NCBI GenBank assembly: GCA_902773195.1 | Contig: CACYDL010000242.1 | Location: 1 to 24,704 of the forward strand | Direction of reading: 5' to 3' | From: an uncultured Lachnospiraceae bacterium | GTDB lineage: Bacteria > Bacillota_A > Clostridia > Lachnospirales > Lachnospiraceae | Length of the DNA stretch: 24,704 bases | Shown here: positions 1 through 7,554 of the stretch, piece by piece | Position numbering within the stretch: the first letter of the stretch is position 1 | How the letters are laid out: each line of letters opens with the position of its first letter | Position numbers and translations under genes: made by a program | The notes under the pieces: model-generated | Told to the model about the DNA's origin: nothing | Seen by the model: the letters and a program-made list of their open reading frames with translations, nothing else | Databases searched by the model: none

Positions 1-284
1 AACTTCTCGGCGTAGTGCCGGTCTATGTACCGGCGCGCCGTCTCCGCCAGCTCCGCGCTCGCCCCGTTCCACCAGGGCAGATCGGGGCGGCATCTCCTGC
101 AGGGCGTGTATCCGGCGTCCGCCGCCTCCTCAAAGGTCCGGAAAATGATGATGTTTTTCGGGCTGCACAGGCGGACAGGGCAGGAAGGGCGGCAGACCTT
201 CTTTGTGGTTTTCCGCCCGTAGAAGAATCTTCCGTCGTAACTGCCGTCCCGTCTGCTGATCGCGCCCCACTCTTCATCCGTCAT
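1..284 (-). CDS. Ada-type zinc domain / AraC-family regulator, N-terminal part
   Basis: Partial gene running off the left window edge; 94 codons are visible from an ATG at 284, preceded by AGAAGG about 12 bases upstream. The protein shows the Ada methylphosphotriester-acceptor zinc domain: DGRFFYGRKTTKKVCRPSC (residues 18-36) and later GYTPCRRCRPD. The four zinc cysteines of the family are present as CxxxC and CxxC. In Ada the first of these accepts a methyl group from DNA phosphotriesters. The last visible residues, AETARRYIDRHYAEK, match the start of an AraC helix-turn-helix domain. It is therefore probably an Ada-AraC regulator. Whether it also carries a methyltransferase domain cannot be seen. 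It is transcribed away from the ABC genes at 487-2372, so it could regulate the shared intergenic region, but alkylation control of that pair is not shown. Confidence 0.85.
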   Translation of the reverse strand, partial: MTDEEWGAISRRDGSYDGRFFYGRKTTKKVCRPSCPVRLCSPKNIIIFRTFEEAADAGYTPCRRCRPDLPWWNGASAELAETARRYIDRHYAEK

Positions 285-357
285 CGCTTGTATGTACCTT
301 CTGTCAGTGATGAAATAGTTTAATCGGAAATACGATAAGACTAACAAATGATATATA

Positions 358-380
358 GGTCATTCTATCACAGAATAGCC
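358..380. promoter_or_regulatory. Imperfect palindrome upstream of the -35 element
   Basis: GGTCATTCT (358-366) and AGAATAGCC (372-380) form an inverted repeat around a 5-base centre. The inner five base pairs are perfect and 7 of 9 arm positions match overall. It directly abuts the -35 hexamer at 381, the position of a regulator binding site. The regulator is unknown; the divergent Ada/AraC-type protein or a metal-responsive factor are possibilities. Confidence 0.45.
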
Positions 381-408
381 TTGCATGAAAATTGATTTAT
401 TGTATAAT
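381..408 (+). promoter_or_regulatory. Sigma-A type promoter for the ABC pair
   Basis: TTGCAT (381-386), a 16-base spacer and a perfect TATAAT (403-408). Transcription would begin near 415, leaving a leader of about 70 bases before the ATG at 487. Its position shows that the longer reading frame opening at 385 cannot be the translated start. Confidence 0.7.
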
Positions 409-410
409 GG

Positions 411-429
411 TTTAGTCTTAATAACTAAA
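411..429. promoter_or_regulatory. Operator-like palindrome at the transcription start
   Basis: TTTAGT (411-416) and ACTAAA (424-429) are perfect inverted arms around a 7-base AT-rich centre. It lies directly after the -10 element and covers the expected start site, a classic repressor position. The TTAG/CTAA arms recall DtxR/IdeR-type boxes, which would fit an iron-related neighbourhood, but the match is only suggestive. Confidence 0.45.
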
Positions 430-486
430 ATGAAAGCTCCCGCCGCACAAGGGGAACGGTCCGGCGGCGGGGGACGGAGGGTTAGC

Positions 487-1695
487 ATGCTCAGGAAAAG
501 TCAGATTCCTCTGAAAAATCTGCAGAGGAAGCCTGTGAGGAGCGTCTCGCTGGTTCTCCTGGCGGCGTTCCTCAGCTTTTCGATCCTTTCCGGTGTCCTG
601 GTGATCTCGGGGCTTCGGGCGGGGCTGTCCTCGCTGAGGGCAAAGCTCGGAGCGGATATCATGGTCGTGCCCTATGAGGCCGTCACGAAAAAGCAGTTCT
701 CGAATCTTGTCCTCCAGGGAAACCCGGGCTATTTCTACATGGACCGGGACGTCGTCGACAAGATCCGCGCGATGGACGGAGTCGGCCAGATCTCGGAGCA
801 GTTCTTCCTGGCCTCCACCAGCTCGGGCTGCTGCTCCGCCGCGGTCCAGATCATAGGCTATGACCCCGAGACGGACTTTACCATCGCGCCCTGGATCCAG
901 AGCTCCTTCCGGGGGACCCTGGATTACATGGAGATTCTGGTCGGTGCGGATCTCAACGCCTTCGCCGGGGACGTGCTGACGTTCTACGGCTCGGACTGCC
1001 ATGTCGCGGCGCGGCTCAACAAGACGGGGACCTACCTCGACACGGCGGTCTACGCAAGCGAGGAGACCGTGAAAACCCTGATCGAGGCCGCCAAGGAGAA
1101 GAAGCTGTTCGACTTCGGCGACGTCGACCCGGACCGGATCGTCTCCTGCGTCCTGATCAATGTGGCGGACGGCACCTCCGTCGACGAGGTCCTCGGCGAC
1201 ATCAACATCCACGTGAGGAAGGTGGAGGCATTCCGCTCACAGAATCTCATCAGCGACGTCGCGGACCGGCTTGCCGGCACCTCGGACGTGATCGGCGGGC
1301 TCGTGGTCGTGATCTGGATTCTCGGCCTGGCGGTGCTGGCGGTGGCCTTTATGATGATTTCAAACGAGAGAAGGGGCGAGTACGCCGTGCTCCGCGCGGT
1401 GGGAGCCTCCGGAAAGACGGTGGGCCTGCTGCTGGTCCGGGAGGCCTTTCTCGTCTGTACGGCGGGGAGCCTCATCGGCGTTCTGCTGGCGCTTCTGGTC
1501 ACGACAGCCTTCGGAGGCCTGATCGAGACGTCCTTCGGCATGCCGTTCCTGCTCCCCGGCGCCGGGACCGCGGCGCTGTACGCCGTCCTGGCCGTGGTGA
1601 TCTCCGCGGCCGCCGGGTCGCTCGCCTCCGGGCTCAGCGCGCTTCGCATCAGCAGGGCGGATACCGCCCTGATTCTTCGGGGGGACCGGCAATGA
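487..1695 (+). CDS. MacB/FtsX-type ABC transporter permease
   Basis: A 402-residue integral membrane permease. I chose the ATG at 487 because GGAGG lies at 476-480 and because the promoter overlaps the upstream in-frame codons. One N-terminal membrane helix (about 20-40) is followed by a roughly 230-residue extracytoplasmic domain and three C-terminal helices (from about 270) of FtsX type. The segment SNERRGEYAVLRAVGAS is the usual cytoplasmic coupling region. The outer domain contains SSGCCSAAVQIIGYDPETD with adjacent cysteines 115 and 116, which could bind metal or form a disulfide. Its stop overlaps the start of the ATPase gene (ATGA), so the two are translationally coupled and form one transporter. 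Substrate is unknown. Its position beside an FTR1/P19 iron locus that has its own permease pair suggests a related metal or redox role. Confidence 0.85.
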   Translation: MLRKSQIPLKNLQRKPVRSVSLVLLAAFLSFSILSGVLVISGLRAGLSSLRAKLGADIMVVPYEAVTKKQFSNLVLQGNPGYFYMDRDVVDKIRAMDGVGQISEQFFLASTSSGCCSAAVQIIGYDPETDFTIAPWIQSSFRGTLDYMEILVGADLNAFAGDVLTFYGSDCHVAARLNKTGTYLDTAVYASEETVKTLIEAAKEKKLFDFGDVDPDRIVSCVLINVADGTSVDEVLGDINIHVRKVEAFRSQNLISDVADRLAGTSDVIGGLVVVIWILGLAVLAVAFMMISNERRGEYAVLRAVGASGKTVGLLLVREAFLVCTAGSLIGVLLALLVTTAFGGLIETSFGMPFLLPGAGTAALYAVLAVVISAAAGSLASGLSALRISRADTALILRGDRQ

Positions 1696-2372
1696 GACTG
1701 AAAGCAGAAGGCATCAGCAGACAATTTATACGGCGCCGGGGAGAATCCAACGTATTCACCGCCCTGGCGCAGACGGACTTCTCTCCGGAGCCGGGGAAGA
1801 TCACCGTGATCTCCGGGCACTCCGGCAGCGGCAAGAGCACTCTCCTCAATATCCTGGCGGGGCTGCTGCGGCCGACGACGGGGCGGGTCCTGCTGGACGA
1901 CGCCGATCTCTATTCCCTGGGCGACGAGGAGATCTCAAGGCTGCGGAACGAGCATATCGGGCTGGTGCCCCAGGTGAAAAGCGCGCTCTCGGCCCTCACC
2001 GTTCTCGAAAACGTCCTGCTTCCCCGGGCCCTGTGCCGGAAGAAGGACGTCCCCGGGGCGGAGGAGAAGGCGGCCGCCCTGCTGGAGCGGTTCGGCATCG
2101 CGGAGCTTGCCGGCGTCATGCCGTCGGAGCTGTCGGGAGGAGAGCTGCGCAGGGCCGCGATCGCCCGCGCCCTTCTGATGGAGCCGGAGATCCTTCTGGC
2201 CGACGAGCCGACGGGGGATCTGGACGACGTGAATACCCGGATCGTGCTGGAGGCGTTCCGGGAGGAAGCGGACAGGGGAGCGGCCGTGCTCCTGGTGACC
2301 CACGACAGGGACGCGGCGGATTTCGGCGACATCCGCTTCCGGATGAGCGGCGGAAAACTGGAGAGAGAATGA
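1692..2372 (+). CDS. ABC transporter ATP-binding protein (MacB/LolD type)
   Basis: A 226-residue ATPase partner of the preceding permease, overlapping it by 4 bases. It has Walker A GHSGSGKST (42-50), a Q-loop in the LVPQ segment, the signature LSGGE (147-151), Walker B EILLADE (166-172) and the switch histidine H204. The length and the ADEPTGDLDD segment are typical of the LolD/MacB/FtsE ATPase group, which powers mechanotransmission-type FtsX-like permeases rather than classical importers. It acts at the cytoplasmic face of the membrane. No further partner gene is adjacent, so the pair may form a complete permease-homodimer transporter. Confidence 0.93.
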   Translation: MRLKAEGISRQFIRRRGESNVFTALAQTDFSPEPGKITVISGHSGSGKSTLLNILAGLLRPTTGRVLLDDADLYSLGDEEISRLRNEHIGLVPQVKSALSALTVLENVLLPRALCRKKDVPGAEEKAAALLERFGIAELAGVMPSELSGGELRRAAIARALLMEPEILLADEPTGDLDDVNTRIVLEAFREEADRGAAVLLVTHDRDAADFGDIRFRMSGGKLERE

Positions 2373-2625
2373 CCGCCTCCGCGGCCCGGCTCCGGGTGGA
2401 GAGCGGAGAACCGCGGCGCGGTTCGGCCTGAGAAGAAGTGAGCGGCTGTGCCGTCCGGCCTGAAATGACGATTAAAAGTCAATATCAGACAACCGAACGG
2501 TGACAGCCGGTTGTATAATGTCGGAGTTAGATAAATGAAACTGAAAGCGAATTATTTTAATTATGAGTCGTTGAATATTTCATTTATTATATGACCATTA
2601 TCAAACAGAAAAGAGTGAGACTAAC
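2373..2625 (+). promoter_or_regulatory. Intergenic region with promoter for the iron transport genes
   Basis: No gene is seen. Near the left, GAACCGC/GCGGTTC (2408-2424) forms a 7-bp hairpin without a T-tract, so it is a weak terminator at best. A perfect TATAAT lies at 2514-2519 within TTGTATAATG, the same ten bases found at the promoter near 400. No good -35 is present, which suggests activator dependence. The following 100 bases are strikingly AT-rich for this genome. ATTATCA at 2597-2603 matches one Fur half-site but the other half is poor. The FTR1 start at 2626 is GTG with only a weak ribosome binding site. Confidence 0.5.
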
Positions 2626-4104
2626 GTGAAAAGCATCAAAAGAACATTAGGAGCGCGTTTCCTCGTACTGCTCACCGCATTGTCGATGCTGGTGCTCGGC
2701 GCCCGGAGCGTCGCGACGGATACGGAGTATCTGGCGACCTGGAATGAATGGAAGGCCTCCGGGGCGGCCGCGGTCACATGGAATGACGTCGCCGCCGCGA
2801 TGGATACGGTGATCGACGCCGCCGAGGAGATGTACGCGGCGGGAGACGCGGACGGGGCCTACAAGGCGATCCAGAACGCCTACTACGGCTACTATGAGAC
2901 GACCGGCTTCGAGCGCATCGCGATGGGCTACATCTCGGGGGCGAGAAAGTCCGAGATGGAGCTTCAGTTCGCGGCCGCCAAGGCCGTGGCGAAGGCGGGC
3001 GGCCCGCAGGAGGATTTCAACGCCGAGTGCGAGACCTTAAGGAGCATGCTCCACACGGACGCGAACGCCCTGGACGGCGTCTCGGACGACAGCTCCTCCG
3101 ATTCCTCGGGAAGCACGGAGGCCGCGGGAACGCAGAGATCCGCCGCCATGGCGACGTTCATCGCCTGCTTCTCCATCATTCTCCGCGAGGGCTTTGAGGC
3201 GATCCTCATCGTCGGAGCGATCATCGCCTACCTCATCAAATCCGCGGGCGCGGACGAGAAGAGAAAGAAGAGGCTGGTCCGCCCGGTTTACTTCGGATCC
3301 GTTCTCGGCATCATCCTGAGCTTCGTGCTCGCGTGGCTCCTCAATCAGCTCAAGCTGGCCAACACGGCGAACCAGGAGATCATCGAAGGCGTCACCGCCC
3401 TCATCGCGGTGTGCGTGCTCTACTACGTCAGCAACTGGATGCTCTCCAAGTCGGAGACGGACGCCTGGACGTCCTACATCAAGAGCAAGGCGGAGCGCGG
3501 AAGCGAGAGCGGAAGCGTGTTCGCGCTGGCGGCCACGGCGTTCCTCGCGGTGTTCCGGGAAGGCGCGGAGGTGGTCCTGTTCTTCCAGCCGATGCTCGCC
3601 GGCGACAACATCGAGATGGTCTGGGCCGGGTTTGTGGTCGGCGCCGTCTGCCTCGTGTTCGTCTACCTGGCGATCCACCTGCTGAGCATCCGGATCCCGA
3701 TCAAGCCGTTCTTCACCGCCACGAGCATTCTGATGTTCGTCATGTCGATCTCCTTCCTGGGAGGCGGCATCAAGGAGCTCATCGAAGGCGACGTGTTTAC
3801 GGCGACGTCCCCGGTGTGGCTGCAGTGGATCCCCTACACCGATGTGCTTGACGTGCTGGGCATCTACCCGATCCTGCAGACGCTGGTTCCCCAGCTGATC
3901 CTTCTCGTCATCACGATCATCATCTTTGTGGTCCAGACGAAGAAGAACCGCGCCATTCACGCGGAAGCCGAGGCGAGACGGGCCGCCGAGAGAGCGGAGG
4001 CCGAGGCGAAGGAGAAGGCCGAAAAAGAGGCGGAGCTGCGCGCGCTGGTCACGCAGATCGTCAGGGAGGTTCTCGCGGAGAACGGCCCGCAGGAAGAGCG
4101 GTGA
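2626..4104 (+). CDS. FTR1-family high-affinity iron permease
   Basis: A 492-residue membrane iron transporter of the FTR1/EfeU family. A GTG start gives a signal-like N-terminus (MKSIKRTLGARFLVLLTAL). An extracytoplasmic helical domain (about 30-170) follows, with a Ser/Asp-rich linker at 152-163. The permease core carries the two REXXE iron-binding motifs of the family: REGFE at 187-191 and REGAE at 311-315. Several hydrophobic helices run to about residue 437. The C-terminus (about 445-490) is an Ala/Glu/Arg-rich tail predicted to form a cytoplasmic coiled coil, an addition that yeast Ftr1 and EfeU do not need. No multicopper oxidase or EfeO/EfeB gene is nearby. The partner is instead the P19-type protein directly downstream, as in the Campylobacter P19 system and the E. 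coli FetMP system. Confidence 0.93.
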   Translation: MKSIKRTLGARFLVLLTALSMLVLGARSVATDTEYLATWNEWKASGAAAVTWNDVAAAMDTVIDAAEEMYAAGDADGAYKAIQNAYYGYYETTGFERIAMGYISGARKSEMELQFAAAKAVAKAGGPQEDFNAECETLRSMLHTDANALDGVSDDSSSDSSGSTEAAGTQRSAAMATFIACFSIILREGFEAILIVGAIIAYLIKSAGADEKRKKRLVRPVYFGSVLGIILSFVLAWLLNQLKLANTANQEIIEGVTALIAVCVLYYVSNWMLSKSETDAWTSYIKSKAERGSESGSVFALAATAFLAVFREGAEVVLFFQPMLAGDNIEMVWAGFVVGAVCLVFVYLAIHLLSIRIPIKPFFTATSILMFVMSISFLGGGIKELIEGDVFTATSPVWLQWIPYTDVLDVLGIYPILQTLVPQLILLVITIIIFVVQTKKNRAIHAEAEARRAAERAEAEAKEKAEKEAELRALVTQIVREVLAENGPQEER

Positions 4105-4208
4105 GCGCGGAAGACGCGGGACACAACAGAAAGATGATTCCCGGACAGCCCCCGTGTTTTCCGGTGAATTATAGAAGCACAACATCATTCTACAACCAGG
4201 AGGTAACC

Positions 4209-4784
4209 ATGAAGAAGAGAACACTTACATCCATCATCGTCGGCGCCATCACGGCGATGGCTTTCACGGCCAATGTCTTTGCGGCGGCAGCGCCCGGCGA
4301 CGCAGCCGGATTCACGGAGTACCCGATTTTTGAAGACGAGGAAGTCGGCTTCATGAATCTCTCCGCGGTTTATTTCCAGCCGGTCCCCATGAGCAACGGC
4401 AATGAGAGCATCGAAGGCTTCAACATCCATCTCGAAGCGGACATCTCCGCCCTTGAGAACGACCTCGGCTTCGGCCTTGGCGACTGGGTCCCGTATCTTA
4501 CGGTTGACTATGAAGTAGTCGGATCCGACGGCGAGACGGCCGCTTCCGGCACCTTCATGACCATGAGCGCTTCCGACGGCCCGCACTACGGCGCCAACAT
4601 CGCTCTTCCGAACGCCGACACCTACAGCCTCACCATCACGATCCACAATCCGGAAGAGAACGGCTATCTCCTTCACACGGATTCCGAGACGGGCCCCGGC
4701 GGCTCCTTCGATACGTATTTCGCGGACGGCAACCTCAGCTACACCTTCGAGGGCTGGGATTACACCCCGCAGTGGGGCATCTGA
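4209..4784 (+). CDS. P19-type extracytoplasmic metal-binding iron transport protein
   Basis: A 191-residue secreted protein. The start is the ATG at 4209 with a perfect AGGAGG at 4198-4203; the longer open frame lacks such a site. The signal peptide ends near ANVFA-AAAP (residues 21-29). The body matches the P19/Tpd iron transport family: FNIHLEADIS (H74, E76), then FMTMSASDGPHYGANI (M119, H126) and LLHTDSETG (H156). In Campylobacter jejuni P19 the equivalent His/Glu/Met/His/His residues bind copper and iron, and the H-x-E and seven-residue Met-to-His spacings are the same here. The mature protein has no lipobox or cell-wall sorting signal, so it is probably loosely held, perhaps through FTR1. 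Role: partner of the upstream FTR1 permease in iron uptake. Gene order FTR1-P19-DUF2318 is conserved from Campylobacter. Confidence 0.92.
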   Translation: MKKRTLTSIIVGAITAMAFTANVFAAAAPGDAAGFTEYPIFEDEEVGFMNLSAVYFQPVPMSNGNESIEGFNIHLEADISALENDLGFGLGDWVPYLTVDYEVVGSDGETAASGTFMTMSASDGPHYGANIALPNADTYSLTITIHNPEENGYLLHTDSETGPGGSFDTYFADGNLSYTFEGWDYTPQWGI

Positions 4785-4928
4785 TAACGCCTGACAGAAT
4801 CTGACGGGGCGCGGAAGCGCTCCGCCGCGGATGATTCCGCGCGCCCCGGCCGCGGGAGCGGAGTGAGGCGGGGCGGAGGAAGCCGCCTGCATCAGATGCG
4901 GACGAACTGCCGCTTACATCAAAAAAAG

Positions 4929-4974
4929 AGTGCGCTGTACCCGGAACCTTTGCAGGATCCGAGTGCAGCGCATT
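4929..4974 (-). terminator. Long hairpin between P19 and DUF2318 genes; terminator-like on the minus strand
   Basis: Two 20-base arms (4929-4948 and 4955-4974) pair with only two mismatches and some G-T pairs around a TTTGCA loop. Core arms are TGCGCTG (4931-4937) with CAGCGCA (4966-4972). On the plus strand no T-tract follows. On the minus strand the stem is followed after one base by seven T (4921-4927 read in reverse), a textbook intrinsic terminator. No minus-strand gene is nearby. It could end an antisense RNA or act as a processing or stability element in the plus-strand mRNA. The remainder of the 219-base gap shows only GC-rich short inverted repeats (4806-4847). Confidence 0.6.
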
Positions 4975-5003
4975 GCGACTGCTTAGAAAAAGAGGAACCT
5001 ATC

Positions 5004-6251
5004 GTGCTTAAATATCTTGCTGATACAACCGGACAGCTGATGATGCTGGCGCTGATCACCGGACTTCTGGCGGCCAGGGTGGAATGTGCCCACGGCGCCG
5101 CGGGCCGGCGCTCCATGCAGCTGGGCATGCTGGCCGGGATCGCGCTGGCAGCCGCGATGGCTGTCCTTCGGACGACGACCAGCAAGGTCGACCTGGGACT
5201 GTGGAACATCCGCATGTCCGTCGCGTCGCTGGTGTTGTTCATCTTATTTTTGACAGCAACAGCCCTCGGAAAGAAAATAAAGGTTTTCGGGCTTTTTGCG
5301 TGCGTCTCCGCCGCGCTCTTTGCGGCTGTGACGTTCGCCTATACGATTCCCACCGTCATGCTCTACCCCCACGCGGTCCTGCTGACGGAGAAATCCGTCT
5401 TTTCCACCGCCTTCCTCGTCAAGATGATCGGCGTGGTGTTCGGCGTGATCCTGACCTTTGTCGCGGGCTTCGCCGTGTATAAGGCGGGACTCCGCCTGGG
5501 AGGCGGGCTGATCCTGGCCCTGGCGGCCGCGGCCGCCGCGCTCAACGTGGTCCGGATGATGGGGGCGGCCCTCGGAACGATGCTGGCCCGCCGCTTCATT
5601 CCCTCGAACCACACCCTGTTTTTGTTCGCGAAAAACGTGGTGAACTTCGACAAGTGGTTCATCTTCGCCGTGATGGCCATCGCCGCCGTCGTCCCGGTGG
5701 TGCTCTGGATCCGGAGCTTCCATGTCAATGAGCCCTATTCCAACAACGCCCAGAGGAGAAAGATCGTCGCGAAGTGGAGGAACATCCGCCGCTGGAGCAC
5801 CACGTCCCTTATCTGCGTGGCGCTGGCCGGCGTCACCATCACCGCCATCGAGGCCTACGCCAACCGCGAGGTGGAGCTTTCTCCCATCGAGGACGCCGTC
5901 ATCGAGGACGGCTTCGTGATCGTTCCCTTCGAACAGGTCAACGACGGGCATCTTCACCGCTTCGGCTATACGACCGACGCGGGCACCGTCATCCGGTTCA
6001 TCGTGATCCAGAAGCCCAACTCCTCCGCCTACGGAATCGGCCTCGACGCCTGCGACATCTGCGGCGAGACGGGCTACTACGAGAAGGACGGACAGGTCGT
6101 CTGCAACCTCTGCGACGTCGTCATGAACATCAACACCATCGGCTTCAAGGGCGGCTGCAACCCGATCGTGATCCGGTACGAGGTCCACGACGGGAAGATC
6201 TGGGTGCCCATCGAGGGCCTTCTCGAATACGAAGTGGAATTTACCAGGTAA
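5004..6251 (+). CDS. DUF2318 membrane protein with five-cysteine metal/Fe-S motif
   Basis: A 415-residue membrane protein of the P19 iron locus. I chose GTG at 5004, with AAGAGGAA upstream; the longer frame would put non-hydrophobic residues and the hairpin region into the protein. About eight hydrophobic segments occupy residues 8-310. The C-terminal extracytoplasmic domain carries CDICG (C350, C353), CNLC (C367, C370) and GGCNP (C385), within the family pattern ending TIGFKGGCNPI. The five cysteines suggest an iron-sulfur or zinc centre; which one is not known from sequence. In Campylobacter the homologue sits between p19 and the FtsX-like permeases, exactly as here. It probably moves electrons or handles iron at the outer face. 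No enzymatic function can be assigned. Confidence 0.88.
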   Translation: MLKYLADTTGQLMMLALITGLLAARVECAHGAAGRRSMQLGMLAGIALAAAMAVLRTTTSKVDLGLWNIRMSVASLVLFILFLTATALGKKIKVFGLFACVSAALFAAVTFAYTIPTVMLYPHAVLLTEKSVFSTAFLVKMIGVVFGVILTFVAGFAVYKAGLRLGGGLILALAAAAAALNVVRMMGAALGTMLARRFIPSNHTLFLFAKNVVNFDKWFIFAVMAIAAVVPVVLWIRSFHVNEPYSNNAQRRKIVAKWRNIRRWSTTSLICVALAGVTITAIEAYANREVELSPIEDAVIEDGFVIVPFEQVNDGHLHRFGYTTDAGTVIRFIVIQKPNSSAYGIGLDACDICGETGYYEKDGQVVCNLCDVVMNINTIGFKGGCNPIVIRYEVHDGKIWVPIEGLLEYEVEFTR

Positions 6252-6261
6252 GGGGGACAGC

Positions 6262-7551
6262 ATGTTTGGCAGAATGATACGCGGAACTCTGTTCCGCCAG
6301 TGGAAAAAAATGATCATGATCGCCTTCACGATCGCCCTCGGCGCGTCGCTGGCCACGGCCATGCTCAGCGTGGTTTACGACGTGGAGGACAAGGTCAACC
6401 AGGAGCTGAAGACGTACGGCGCCAACATCACGGTCGTGCCGAAGCAGTCCTCCGTCATCAGCGACCTCTACGACGTGGAAGGGGGCAGCGCCGGCACCGT
6501 ACATCTGAAGGAGAGCGATCTCGGAAAGATCAAGACGATCTTCTGGGCCTTCAATATCGTCGACTTCGCGCCCTTCCTCAACACGACGGCCGTCCTGGAC
6601 GACGGAGCGGAGGCCGAGGTGGTCGGCAGCTGGTTCAACCACCACCTCTCCCTTCCCACCGGGGAGGAGCTCGACGCCGGCATGGCGTCCCTGAGGAGCT
6701 GGTGGGAGATCGTCGACGGAAGCTGGCTCGATGAGAGCCGCGAAGAGGACGGGGCGGCCGCCATGGTCGGCGGAGATCTCGCCGAACAATACGGCATCCG
6801 CTCGGGGGACACCATTCACCTCAAGGGGACGGCCGGAGAAGAGAACCTCAAGGTCGTCGGCGTCTTCTCCTCGGGCGGAGAGGAGGACGGCCGGATCTAC
6901 ACGACCATCGGCACGGCGCAGAAGCTGGGAGATCTGGAGGACTGCGTCGACAGCATCGAGGTAAGCGCCCTGACGACGCCGGACAACGAGCTGGCGGTGA
7001 AGGCAGCGCGGGATCCGTCGTCCCTGACGATCAAGCAGTACGAGACGTGGTACTGCACGGCCTACGTCAGCTCGATCTGCTATCAGATCCAGGAGGCGAT
7101 TCCCGATTCCGTCGCCTCGGCGGTCCGCCAGGTGGCGGATTCCGAGGGAGCGATCCTCGAGAAGACGAAGCTGCTGATGGTTCTGATCACCATCCTGAGC
7201 CTGATCGGAGCCGCCCTGGGCATCTGCAACCTGGTCACGGCCAGCGTGATGGAGAGAAGCCAGGAGCTCGGCCTGATGAAGGCGATCGGCGCCTACAACG
7301 GCTCCATCACGGGCCTGGTCCTGACGGAGATATTCATCACCGCGATCCTGGGAGGCTTCGCGGGCTTTCTGGCGGGCTTCGGCTTCGCCCAGATCATCGG
7401 CAGATCCGTCTTCGGATCCTCGATCACGATGCGTCCGGCCGTCATTCCTCTCGTCGCCGTCCTGGTGGCGCTGGTGACGCTGATCGGCAGCATCCCCGCG
7501 ATCCGGATGATCCTGCATCTTGAACCCACAGAGGTTCTTCACGGGAGGTAA
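6262..7551 (+). CDS. MacB/FtsX-type ABC permease of the P19 iron locus (first)
   Basis: A 429-residue permease starting 10 bases after the DUF2318 gene, with AGGGGGA before the ATG. It has an N-terminal helix (about 14-36), an extracytoplasmic domain beginning LKTYGANITVVPK, and three C-terminal helices beginning near residue 305. MERSQELGLMKAIGAY is the typical FtsX cytoplasmic loop. The YGAN-x-x-x-x-P segment is shared with the next gene, so the two are paralogues that probably form a heterodimer. The equivalent Campylobacter genes cj1661 and cj1662 occupy the same place. Substrate is not known; such transporters may use ATP to drive outer-face conformational work rather than translocation. 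Confidence 0.9.
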   Translation: MFGRMIRGTLFRQWKKMIMIAFTIALGASLATAMLSVVYDVEDKVNQELKTYGANITVVPKQSSVISDLYDVEGGSAGTVHLKESDLGKIKTIFWAFNIVDFAPFLNTTAVLDDGAEAEVVGSWFNHHLSLPTGEELDAGMASLRSWWEIVDGSWLDESREEDGAAAMVGGDLAEQYGIRSGDTIHLKGTAGEENLKVVGVFSSGGEEDGRIYTTIGTAQKLGDLEDCVDSIEVSALTTPDNELAVKAARDPSSLTIKQYETWYCTAYVSSICYQIQEAIPDSVASAVRQVADSEGAILEKTKLLMVLITILSLIGAALGICNLVTASVMERSQELGLMKAIGAYNGSITGLVLTEIFITAILGGFAGFLAGFGFAQIIGRSVFGSSITMRPAVIPLVAVLVALVTLIGSIPAIRMILHLEPTEVLHGR

Positions 7552-7554
7552 AGA

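Noticed and set aside
385..486. Upstream in-frame extension of the first permease
   Set aside because: The promoter -10 and the palindrome lie inside it; the ATG at 487 has GGAGG and gives a normal FtsX-type N-terminus.
2408..2424. Hairpin after the first ATPase as a terminator
   Set aside because: Only 7 bp and without a T-tract; kept as a weak element inside the intergenic entry.
2591..2605. Fur box before the FTR1 gene
   Set aside because: Only the right half (ATTATCA) fits; the left half matches at about three of seven positions.
4863..5003. Longer start for the DUF2318 protein
   Set aside because: The extension would be hydrophilic, include the hairpin, and lacks a ribosome binding site; GTG at 5004 has one.
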